From Roseibium algicola (GTDB taxonomy: Bacteria; Pseudomonadota; Alphaproteobacteria; Rhizobiales; Stappiaceae), in the NCBI RefSeq assembly GCF_001999245.1, contig NZ_CP019630.1:3315001-3379000 (forward strand): a stretch of DNA of 64,000 nt, given 5' to 3'. The notes under the pieces were generated by a model. It had not been told where the DNA came from. It did not search any database and worked only from the letters and a program-made list of their open reading frames with translations. The translations under genes were made by a program, and so were the position numbers. The stretch's first letter is position 1; each line of letters starts with the position of its first letter. Below, in pieces: positions 27,992 to 35,465 of the stretch.

Positions 27992-29713
27992 GTGACAAGA
28001 CAGGTGCTGCCTCCCCCGGCAACAAAAACCCTGCGCGGTGCTGCCGCTGCTAATTCCAAATCTGCCTTTCGGCTTCGGGCTGCTTCGGTTCTGGCCGTCT
28101 CTTTCGTGGCCGCGGTGTTTTCTCATTCTGCACCGGCTCAAACGCTGGATCAGGCCGTCGCCGGGCAAACCGTCATTATTGAACGGTTCACGCCGCCTAC
28201 AAGGCCGGGCACGGTCGACATCACGGTGCAGGATCAGCGCAAGCGTGTTTCAGAACAAGATGCCGAGAGGGTACGCTTCACGCTCCGGTCGGTATCGATT
28301 GCCGGTGCTCATTCGGTTTCGGACACCGATCTGGCGGCCATCTGGCAGGGCAAGATCGGCAAGAACATATCTCTTGCGGATCTCTACCGGATCGCCGAGG
28401 CGGTTGATGCCGCCTATTTGAGAGCCGGCTATTTTTCGATGACCGTCGTTCCGGTGCAGGACTTTGCGTCCGGTGCGGTCTCGCTCCGGGTCTACGAAGG
28501 CTATGTTGAAACCGTCGAGATCACCAGTTCCATCCCGCGCATCAGGGAGCGCCTGGCGCCCTATATCAACCGCCTGACCTCCATGCGGCCCATTCGGATC
28601 AAGGAAGCGGAACGCGTCCTGCTGCTGATGAGCGATCTTGCCGGTCTGCAGATCGAGGGAACAATTGTGCGCCCGGAAACGCCCACAGGTGGCGGTACGC
28701 TGAAGCTCGCGGTTGATTTCAGCCGATACAGCGCTGGCGTCGGTCTCGACAACCTTGGAACAGATACGGTCGGTCCGCTGGAACTTTCCGGAAATGCCAC
28801 GGTCAACGACATCTTCGGGTTGTTCGAAACGACAAGCCTGGTTGGGGTGACCGTTCCGGACGCGCCCGAGGAAATGGTGCTGCTGCAGGCTTCGCGGTCG
28901 GTTCCAATCGGGTTCAACGGGCTCTCCGCGGGCTACGACCTGACCTATGTGACCCAGAAGCCCGGTGCAGACCTGAAAGAGCAGGACATCCACATCGAAA
29001 CCGTTATCGGTTCGGCTCATCTCCAGTATCCGCTCATTCGCACCATCGACCAGAGCCTTTACGGCAAGGTGGAGATCAATCTTCGGAACGACCGGATCGA
29101 CGTGATGGGCGCGCGGGCTGCCCGTGAGCAGGCGCGTTGGGCGACGGTGTCCCTCAGGTACGACGTTGATGCAGGTCCGGCCTCATTTTCCGCTGGAGCC
29201 GAACTGGGGCAGAGCCTGAACCACAAAGGTGAAATGGAAATTGACCCGGACGACTATCGCTTTGGCCGGTTCAACTTCGGCGTCTCATATGATTTGGCGT
29301 CCATCGCTCGGCTTCAGCTGCGCACGGCCAGCCAGTATTCGCCGACACCGCTGCCCGGTGCGGTCCGGTTCGCTCTCGGCGGCGACCCCTACGGCTGGGC
29401 GTTCGATGGCGGCAGCCTCTCCGGTGACAGTGGCTTTGCGTCGGCGTTTGAAGTCAGTCACGACATCGAAACCGGATGGTCTGCGCTTCCCGGTCTCACC
29501 CTGACGGCCTTTGCCGATTATGGCGTCGTCTGGAACGTGGATGAAGCCGCCGACTTTGCCCGCGACGAACTCGGTTCAGCCGGTGTCGGTGTCAGTGGCA
29601 TGGTTGCCGACCGGGTGAATTTTCAGGTTCTCACCGCCACACCCTGGCATCGGCCGGAAAACGCCGAGGATCCGGGGACCCGGGTTTTCTTCAGGCTGGG
29701 GATGGCGCTTTGA
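27992..29713 (+). CDS. TpsB/ShlB-FhaC family outer-membrane secretion protein
   Basis: A 573-residue two-partner secretion transporter of the Omp85 superfamily. A signal sequence ends near SHSAPAQT. A POTRA_2 domain follows (FTLRSVSIAGAHSVSDTDLAAIW, DAAYLRAGYFSMTVVPVQ, VSLRVYEGYVETVEI), then a barrel domain ending in FFRLGMAL. The loop-6 region reads RFALGGDPYGWAFDGGSLSGDSG, where the family usually has VRGY/F, so the conserved Arg is absent. No TpsA exoprotein is in the window; both neighbours are beta-lactamase-fold hydrolases. The start is GTG 27992. Confidence 0.9.
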   Translation: MTRQVLPPPATKTLRGAAAANSKSAFRLRAASVLAVSFVAAVFSHSAPAQTLDQAVAGQTVIIERFTPPTRPGTVDITVQDQRKRVSEQDAERVRFTLRSVSIAGAHSVSDTDLAAIWQGKIGKNISLADLYRIAEAVDAAYLRAGYFSMTVVPVQDFASGAVSLRVYEGYVETVEITSSIPRIRERLAPYINRLTSMRPIRIKEAERVLLLMSDLAGLQIEGTIVRPETPTGGGTLKLAVDFSRYSAGVGLDNLGTDTVGPLELSGNATVNDIFGLFETTSLVGVTVPDAPEEMVLLQASRSVPIGFNGLSAGYDLTYVTQKPGADLKEQDIHIETVIGSAHLQYPLIRTIDQSLYGKVEINLRNDRIDVMGARAAREQARWATVSLRYDVDAGPASFSAGAELGQSLNHKGEMEIDPDDYRFGRFNFGVSYDLASIARLQLRTASQYSPTPLPGAVRFALGGDPYGWAFDGGSLSGDSGFASAFEVSHDIETGWSALPGLTLTAFADYGVVWNVDEAADFARDELGSAGVGVSGMVADRVNFQVLTATPWHRPENAEDPGTRVFFRLGMAL

Positions 29714-29806
29714 CAACACCGGAAAGTATCGCCCCGGCCGGACCGGCCGAAACCCATCTGCAAAGACCTGCACGCGCGAACAGCAAGACTGATTGAGAGG
29801 TTACAC

Positions 29807-31369
29807 ATGTCGTTCTTCCAGCTCACACGGCGCCGGTTCCTGGCGTCCGCGTCTCTCGCGGTTCTGGCAGCACCAGCCCTTGCCGAGGACCTGCCGCCAT
29901 CCAGAACGGCGGGAACCGATGTTCCGCCTGGCCAGATCGACAAGGCGATCGCCGGGCTTGACGGGATCGTTGAAGACATCAAGGCGCGCAGCAAGGTGCC
30001 GGGCCTAGCGGTTGCCGTCGTAAACAAGGGAGAGACTGTCTACGCGAAAGGCTTCGGAAAGCGGGGCGGCGAGGGCGATCAACCGATTGACGCCGACACC
30101 GTTTTCCAGATGGCTTCCGTGTCCAAGTCGATCGGGGCAACAGTCGTCGCCCGGCAGGTCACGCGCGGCGTTGTTTCGTGGGACAGCAGGATGCGCGACC
30201 TGCTGCCATGGTTCAGCCTTGCCGATCCCGATATTTCCGAACGTTTGACAGTGGGGGATCTCTACAGCCACCGTTCCGGTCTGCCGGACCATGCCGGCGA
30301 CGATCTGGAAGACATCGGCTTTGACAGGCAGACGATCCTCGAACGTTTGCGCCTGCAGCCCCTGCGCGCCTTCCGGACGAGCTACGCCTACACGAATTTC
30401 GGCCTGACCGCTGCTGCCGAGGCGGTTGCCGAAGCATCCGGGGCTGAATGGGCCGACCTTTCTGACGAGGCCCTGTTTCAGCCGCTTGGCATGACCAGGA
30501 CCAGTGCGCGGTTCGATGATTTCATGGCACGGGAAAACCGCGCGGTGCCGCATGCCAGAAGCGGCGACGGTTTCGAGGCTCTGTACCAGCGGCAGCCGGA
30601 TGCCCAGTCGCCCGCCGGCGGGGTGAGTTCCTCCATCAACGACATGGCAAGATGGATGAAGATGGTTCTGGCCGATGGTGGAGAGCTTATTTCTCCCGAA
30701 GCCTTGCAGCCTGCAATCAGTCCGCAGAGCTTTTCCAGCCGTCCCCATACGCCTGACGAACGCGCCGGGTTTTACGGCTATGGTTTCAATGTCGGCACTG
30801 ACCCGTCCGGCCGGGTAATCCTCAGCCATTCAGGTGCTTTCATCCTCGGTGCGGCGACCTATTTCCTGATGATCCCCTCGCTCGACATAGGGATCGTGGT
30901 CCTGTCGAACGCAGCTCCTGTCGGTGCCGTTGAATCCATCGGCGCATCCTTCTCCGACATGGTGCAGTTCGGGCGTGTGACCCGTGACTGGTTCTCCGGA
31001 TATGAAGGCCTGTTCGCTTCCTTTTATACGCCTGCCGGTTTCACTGCCGGTGAAACGGCACCTGCCGCTGCCGCACCTGCTCCTGCGGCTGACTATTGCA
31101 CCGGTCGTTACGGCCACCCCTACTTCGGCACGGTCGAGGTGCAAGAGGTGGATGGCGGGCTCGTCCTGCTTGCCGGTCCCCAGCCAATAAAGCTGCCGCT
31201 GCATGCCTGGGACGGATCAATGATGGTGTTTGACATTGCCAACGAAAATGCCGTGGCGGGTTCGCGCTCGACGGTGACATTCTCAGGCGATGGCAAGGAA
31301 GCAAGCACCCTGGAAATCGAGCTCTTCGTGCTGAACGGGCCTGCGCGGTTCGAAAGGCTTGCGCAATAG
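29807..31369 (+). CDS. Tat-exported serine hydrolase, class C beta-lactamase fold with C-terminal domain
   Basis: A 520-residue protein. The N-terminus has a twin-arginine signal (TRRRFLASAS) with cleavage near APALAED. Active-site motifs are SVSK (Ser104, Lys107), YTN (195-197) and SHSG near 338-341. After an Ala/Pro-rich linker (about residues 417-428) comes a roughly 90-residue beta-rich domain like those found after this fold in esterases and peptidases. Folded export by Tat contrasts with the Sec-type signal of its paralogue two genes upstream. It is the last gene before a terminator. Confidence 0.9.
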   Translation: MSFFQLTRRRFLASASLAVLAAPALAEDLPPSRTAGTDVPPGQIDKAIAGLDGIVEDIKARSKVPGLAVAVVNKGETVYAKGFGKRGGEGDQPIDADTVFQMASVSKSIGATVVARQVTRGVVSWDSRMRDLLPWFSLADPDISERLTVGDLYSHRSGLPDHAGDDLEDIGFDRQTILERLRLQPLRAFRTSYAYTNFGLTAAAEAVAEASGAEWADLSDEALFQPLGMTRTSARFDDFMARENRAVPHARSGDGFEALYQRQPDAQSPAGGVSSSINDMARWMKMVLADGGELISPEALQPAISPQSFSSRPHTPDERAGFYGYGFNVGTDPSGRVILSHSGAFILGAATYFLMIPSLDIGIVVLSNAAPVGAVESIGASFSDMVQFGRVTRDWFSGYEGLFASFYTPAGFTAGETAPAAAAPAPAADYCTGRYGHPYFGTVEVQEVDGGLVLLAGPQPIKLPLHAWDGSMMVFDIANENAVAGSRSTVTFSGDGKEASTLEIELFVLNGPARFERLAQ

Positions 31370-31397
31370 AGTGAGCTGATTCTGCGACGCACATTCA

Positions 31398-31428
31398 AAC
31401 CCCGCAGGGACATCCTGCGGGGTTTTTG
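31398..31428 (+). terminator. Rho-independent terminator after the serine hydrolase-TpsB operon
   Basis: AACCCCGCAGG, loop GACAT, CCTGCGGGGTT followed by TTT: eleven paired bases, about 30 bases after the stop. Confidence 0.92.
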
Positions 31429-31550
31429 CTTTCACACACCCTCAGCGCCTGATCCGCAGAGAGAATAAGCGGAAGACGTCGGTATACTTGAGAGCTCCGG
31501 TGCTGAGGCTGCTTCCTGTCTGGGCAATTGGTCGCGCGATTTCAGATAGT

Positions 31551-31601
31551 TGCAATTGCACGTGCGTCTCCGGAAGACATTGCATACTGGAATATGCAAT
31601 G
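31551..31601. promoter_or_regulatory. Palindromes upstream of the two-component operon
   Basis: TGCAATTGCA (31551-31560) is a perfect palindrome. CATTGCATA, six bases, TATGCAATG (31578-31601) is a perfect inverted repeat. Both share TTGCA, so they may bind one regulator of the response-regulator/kinase promoter. No protein could be assigned. Confidence 0.5.
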
Positions 31602-31622
31602 CTCCGGGCCGGAGGATGGACC

Positions 31623-31688
31623 ATGACAAAAGAACGGATGAAACTGCCGGGGAGGGGCTATGAAGAGCGGTGTTTCCAAACGTCCTGA
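31623..31688 (+). CDS. Possible 21-residue leader peptide overlapping the response-regulator start
   Basis: ATG 31623 has a strong ribosome site (GGAGGATGGACC) and reads MTKERMKLPGRGYEERCFQTS to TGA at 31688. It overlaps the first 29 bases of the response-regulator gene in another frame, which would allow translational coupling. No family similarity is recognised. It may be a chance frame. Confidence 0.35.
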   Translation: MTKERMKLPGRGYEERCFQTS

Positions 31689-33048
31689 AGAGGCAGATTC
31701 ACAGCCGGAGTTCGGTCCCTGGCTGCCGCAGGCGTCGATCCTGATCGTCGACGACGAGCCCGGCATGCGCAATTTTCTGGTCCGCACGCTCGAGCCTTAT
31801 TGCAAACGCATCGAGCAGGCCGCCGACACGCTCGAGGCCTCGGCGCTTCTCGATACCCACCACTATGACGTGGTGATCCTCGACAATATCATGCCAGGCA
31901 AATCCGGTGTGGAATGGCTTGGTGAACAGCGGCGGATCGGGTTTTTCGCCGATGCGATCCTGATGACAGCCTATGCGGATCTGGAAACCGCGATCCAGGC
32001 CTTGCGGGCAGGTGCGGTCGATTTCATCCTCAAGCCCTTCCGGTCCAACCAGCTGCTGAACGCGGTTGCCAGATGTCTCGACCGGGTCACGCTGCTGCGG
32101 GAAAACCAGCTGTTGCGCCACCAGTTGCAGGCAACATCCGACCATCTTCTTCTGCGTGACAAACTGATCGGACATTCGCGCCAGATCGGCGAGATCCGCG
32201 AAACGATCTCCCGCGTCGCGCCGCTGCCGACATCCGTTCTGATCACGGGGGAATCCGGGACCGGAAAAGAAGTTGCTGCCAGGTCGCTTCACGATCTTTC
32301 CGATCGGGCGGACAAGCCCTTCGTTCCGGTCAATTGCGCCGCCATTCCAGGAGACATGATCGAAGCTGAATTGTTCGGGCATCTCAAAGGCGCTTTCACC
32401 GGCGCCGGGTCCAGCCGCGACGGCCTGTTCATGCACGCGCATGGCGGTACGCTGTTTCTGGACGAGATCGGCGAACTGCCAATGGCACTACAGAGCAAGT
32501 TGCTGCGGGCAATCGAAGACCGGAAAATTCGGCCGGTCGGGTCCGAGCGTGAAGTGCCTGTCGATCTGAGGTTCGTGTTCGCGACCAACGCAAATCTGGA
32601 GCAGGCCGTGGAGGAGGGCCGGTTCCGGGCGGACCTCTACTACCGGGTCAACGTGCTTCAGCTCGAAATGCCGCCGCTGCGCGAGCGTGGTGACGACATC
32701 CGTGAACTTGCGTCGCTGTTCATGCAGAAGCTGTCCGTTCAGCTTGGAATGCCGCCGGTACCTTTTACGGATGAAGTGGTCTCCGGACTGCTGGCTTATG
32801 AATGGCCGGGCAATGTTCGCGAACTGCGCAACACGATCGAACGAACCTTGATCCTTGGCCGCTTTCCGGCGGAGTTCCACAGTACGCAGAGCCTGTTGCT
32901 GCCCGGCGGAGAAACGCTGCAGGACATGGAGAAGCGTCATATCCTGATGGTGCTCGAGGAAGCCGGTGGAAACCGTGCCGAAGCGGCGCGGCGGCTCGGC
33001 ATTTCGCGCAAGACCATCGACAGGAAGCTGATGGACTGGAATGGCTGA
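31660..33048 (+). CDS. Sigma-54-dependent response regulator (NtrC/DctD type)
   Basis: A 462-residue regulator in the order receiver, AAA+ and Fis-type HTH. The phosphoacceptor is Asp75 (VVILDNIMPG) and the acidic pair is VDDEP. The AAA+ domain has GESGTGKE, the sigma-54 contact loop GAFTGA, and LFLDEIGELP. The C-terminus has NRAEAARRLGISRKTIDRKL. GGAGGGG precedes ATG 31660. Its stop overlaps the kinase gene by eight bases. It should activate the sigma-54 promoter at 35237 before the transporter gene. Confidence 0.96.
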   Translation: MKSGVSKRPEEADSQPEFGPWLPQASILIVDDEPGMRNFLVRTLEPYCKRIEQAADTLEASALLDTHHYDVVILDNIMPGKSGVEWLGEQRRIGFFADAILMTAYADLETAIQALRAGAVDFILKPFRSNQLLNAVARCLDRVTLLRENQLLRHQLQATSDHLLLRDKLIGHSRQIGEIRETISRVAPLPTSVLITGESGTGKEVAARSLHDLSDRADKPFVPVNCAAIPGDMIEAELFGHLKGAFTGAGSSRDGLFMHAHGGTLFLDEIGELPMALQSKLLRAIEDRKIRPVGSEREVPVDLRFVFATNANLEQAVEEGRFRADLYYRVNVLQLEMPPLRERGDDIRELASLFMQKLSVQLGMPPVPFTDEVVSGLLAYEWPGNVRELRNTIERTLILGRFPAEFHSTQSLLLPGGETLQDMEKRHILMVLEEAGGNRAEAARRLGISRKTIDRKLMDWNG

Positions 33049-35062
33049 GGAGAGACGACGCCGGAAATCGGGAAGCCGCCTGTCCGTCAGAGTCAGGCTT
33101 CTGGCCATCGCCCTGTTGCCGACACTTGTGGTTCTGCCACTCTTTCTCGGCTGGGCGATGGTGCGCTGGAACGCGAAGTTCGATTCCCTGTTGATCACCA
33201 AGGTCAATGGCGACCTGACCATTGCCCATCAGTACTTTTCGAGAATCCTGGAAAATTCGGGTGAAAAGATCGATGCGCTGGGCCAGTCGGCCTCCTTTCG
33301 CGACGTTGCAGACAGTGGTGATGCTGCACTTCTGGCAGGGCTTCTGGAGCGGCGGCGTGAGGAGCTGGGTCTCGATTTTCTGTATGTCGTGCGCAGGGAC
33401 AGGACAGTTGAGGCGGCCTCTCCGCCAAGTGCCGTTCCGCCGGTCTCCAAGGACTGGCCGGTCATCGAACAGGCCTTTGCAGGATCTGCCGCCACAAGCG
33501 TGGATATCTTCGAAGCCGGTGATCTGACGGCGATTTCTCCGGCACTAGCAGATCGGGCCCGGCTGGATCTCGTCCCGACACCCAATGCGGTGCCGACCGA
33601 AAGGGCCGCGGAAACACGCGGCATGGTGGTTCACTCCGCAAGCCCGGTCACCGTGCCGGGTGCGCCCGTGGCAGCTCTGGTCGGTGGCATCCTGCTCAAC
33701 CAGAACCTCGTCTTCATCGACACGATAAACGATCTCGTCTACCGCGAGGCGAGCCTTCCCGAAGGCAGCCAGGGCACCGCGACGCTGTTTCTGGAAGATG
33801 TCCGCGTCAGCACCAATGTCCGTCTGTTCGAAGACAAGCGCGCGCTTGGGACGAGGGTGTCCGCCGCCGTTCGCCAGAAAGTGCTGGGCGAGGGTCAGGT
33901 CTGGCTGGACAGCGCCTTCGTCGTCAACGACTGGTACATCTCGGCCTATGAACCGATCGCCGACAGTTTCGGCGAGCGGGTGGGCATGCTTTATGTCGGC
34001 TTTCTGGAGACGCCATTCCGGGAAGCCAAGCTGGCGACACTGGTCGCGCTGCTGCTGGGCTTTCTTGTCGTGACCGCTGGCAGCGTGCCGCTGTTCCTGA
34101 GGTGGGCTCGCGGTGTCTTCAAGCCACTGGAAAAGATGACGGACACCATTGCCAGCATCGAAAAGGGAGACCTTGGCGCCCGCACGCGGTCCGAAGGCAG
34201 CGGTGACGAGATTGCGCGTGTCGCCCAGCATCTCGATCATCTGCTCGATCTGGTTCAGGAAAGCGACCGGCAGCTCAGGTCCTGGAACGAGGAGCTGAAC
34301 ACCCGCGTCGAGGAACGCACGCGCGACCTCAAGATGGCGAACAGGCAGCTGGAAGACACCACCAAGCAACTGATCATGTCGGAGAAGCTCGCCGCCATCG
34401 GCGAGATCACCGCCGGTGTTGCCCACGAGATCAACAATCCGATTGCAGTGATCCAGGGCAATCTGGAAGTGCTGCGCATGCTGCTCGGTGATCATGCAAA
34501 GGTTGCCAGTACGGAAATCCGCCTGATCGACGAGCAGGTGGACCGGATCAACCAGATCGTCATGAAGCTGCTGCAGTTCGCCAAGCCGGACGAATATGCA
34601 GGCTATGCCGATCGGCACGCGCCGGACGAGGTGATTTCTGACTGTCTTCCGCTGGTCCGCCATCTCCTGCGCAAGACCGATATCGAGGTTGTCCGCGAGG
34701 CCACTGCCTCCCGTCTGGTGCTGATGAACCGGACGGAACTGCAGCAGGTGCTGATCAACCTCATCGTCAATGCCATCCATGCCATGCCCGGTGGCGGCAC
34801 GCTGACGATGAAAACCTGGGATATGAAAAAGGAAGATGTCGCCGGAGTGTCGATCGAGATTTCGGACACCGGTGTCGGCATGAGCGCGGATGTTATCGCG
34901 CGAATATTCGACCCCTTCTATACGACGAAAAGCCGGCAGGGCACCGGATTGGGGCTTTCGATTACCCAGACGCTGGTCAGCCGTCAGGGCGGCGATATCA
35001 AGGTGGAAAGCATCGAAGGGGCCGGGACCGTTTTCACAATCTGGTTGCCTGAAGGCACTTGA
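33041..35062 (+). CDS. Membrane sensor histidine kinase (partner of the sigma-54 regulator)
   Basis: A 673-residue kinase. TM1 spans about 20-42, a periplasmic sensor about 43-328 (Cache-like, with FLYVVRRDRTVEAAS), and TM2 about 331-355. HAMP follows to about 405, then a coiled coil, the HisKA box GVAHEINNPIAV (His462) and HATPase boxes NLIVNAIHAMPGGG, DTGVGM and GTGLGLSI. The sensor is large, as in DctB-like kinases that detect small carboxylates. The next gene is an OxlT-family carboxylate transporter. Confidence 0.94.
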   Translation: MAEERRRRKSGSRLSVRVRLLAIALLPTLVVLPLFLGWAMVRWNAKFDSLLITKVNGDLTIAHQYFSRILENSGEKIDALGQSASFRDVADSGDAALLAGLLERRREELGLDFLYVVRRDRTVEAASPPSAVPPVSKDWPVIEQAFAGSAATSVDIFEAGDLTAISPALADRARLDLVPTPNAVPTERAAETRGMVVHSASPVTVPGAPVAALVGGILLNQNLVFIDTINDLVYREASLPEGSQGTATLFLEDVRVSTNVRLFEDKRALGTRVSAAVRQKVLGEGQVWLDSAFVVNDWYISAYEPIADSFGERVGMLYVGFLETPFREAKLATLVALLLGFLVVTAGSVPLFLRWARGVFKPLEKMTDTIASIEKGDLGARTRSEGSGDEIARVAQHLDHLLDLVQESDRQLRSWNEELNTRVEERTRDLKMANRQLEDTTKQLIMSEKLAAIGEITAGVAHEINNPIAVIQGNLEVLRMLLGDHAKVASTEIRLIDEQVDRINQIVMKLLQFAKPDEYAGYADRHAPDEVISDCLPLVRHLLRKTDIEVVREATASRLVLMNRTELQQVLINLIVNAIHAMPGGGTLTMKTWDMKKEDVAGVSIEISDTGVGMSADVIARIFDPFYTTKSRQGTGLGLSITQTLVSRQGGDIKVESIEGAGTVFTIWLPEGT

Positions 35063-35128
35063 CGTTGCGGGTGGGCTGCCCCTGAGTTGCTCCCGGCCTC
35101 TAGGCCGTTTGGGCGGTCAAGGGCTTCC

Positions 35129-35185
35129 GGACAGATTGTCCCAAACGGCTAGAAAACAACTTTTGAATGTGGACAAAATGTCCAC
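35129..35185. promoter_or_regulatory. Tandem upstream activator sites for the sigma-54 regulator
   Basis: GGACA-GAT-TGTCC (35129-35141) and GTGGACA-AAA-TGTCCAC (35169-35185) share arms and a three-base spacer. Their centres are 42 bases apart, four helical turns, which places two activator dimers on one DNA face. They lie about 50-110 bases upstream of the -24 element. Confidence 0.82.
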
Positions 35186-35236
35186 TCGTCTTTCTTCCTG
35201 AAAATCTAACTGTCTGAAATTCAACAGAAAAGAAAC

Positions 35237-35252
35237 TGGCCCCGAACTTGCC
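35237..35252 (+). promoter_or_regulatory. Sigma-54 promoter (-24/-12)
   Basis: TGGCCCCGAACTTGCC: the GG and GC dinucleotides are separated by exactly ten bases, as sigma-54 requires. It lies downstream of the tandem activator palindromes and upstream of the transporter gene. Confidence 0.85.
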
Positions 35253-35465
35253 ATCAGTAAGGAGCTGCCGGAAGGCGCGGGACGGTGCAACCGTTCCTGC
35301 GTTGCGGACCTGAAGCGGGAGGCTTCGACAGGTGCGCGTCTGCCGGGAGCGGGGCATCCGGCTTTGTCTTGCCGGACCGGGGGAGACATGACAGGCCGGC
35401 CGCAAAGGGACCGGCACCTTCCCGGAGGAATGCCCGACAACCGTGCATGGGAGGAAAATAAGTGC

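Larger units (their letters stand above)
35063..35465. other. Regulatory region before the OFA-family transporter
   Basis: A 403-base gap with two activator palindromes and a sigma-54 promoter (listed separately). An inverted repeat CTAGGCCGTTTGGG (35100-35113) / CCCAAACGGCTAG (35140-35152) surrounds the first activator site. A leader of about 200 bases remains between the promoter and ATG 35466, with no gene visible in it. Confidence 0.7.

Noticed and set aside
33545..34780. A 411-codon minus-strand frame
   Set aside because: Antisense to the histidine kinase, whose HisKA and ATPase motifs are complete.
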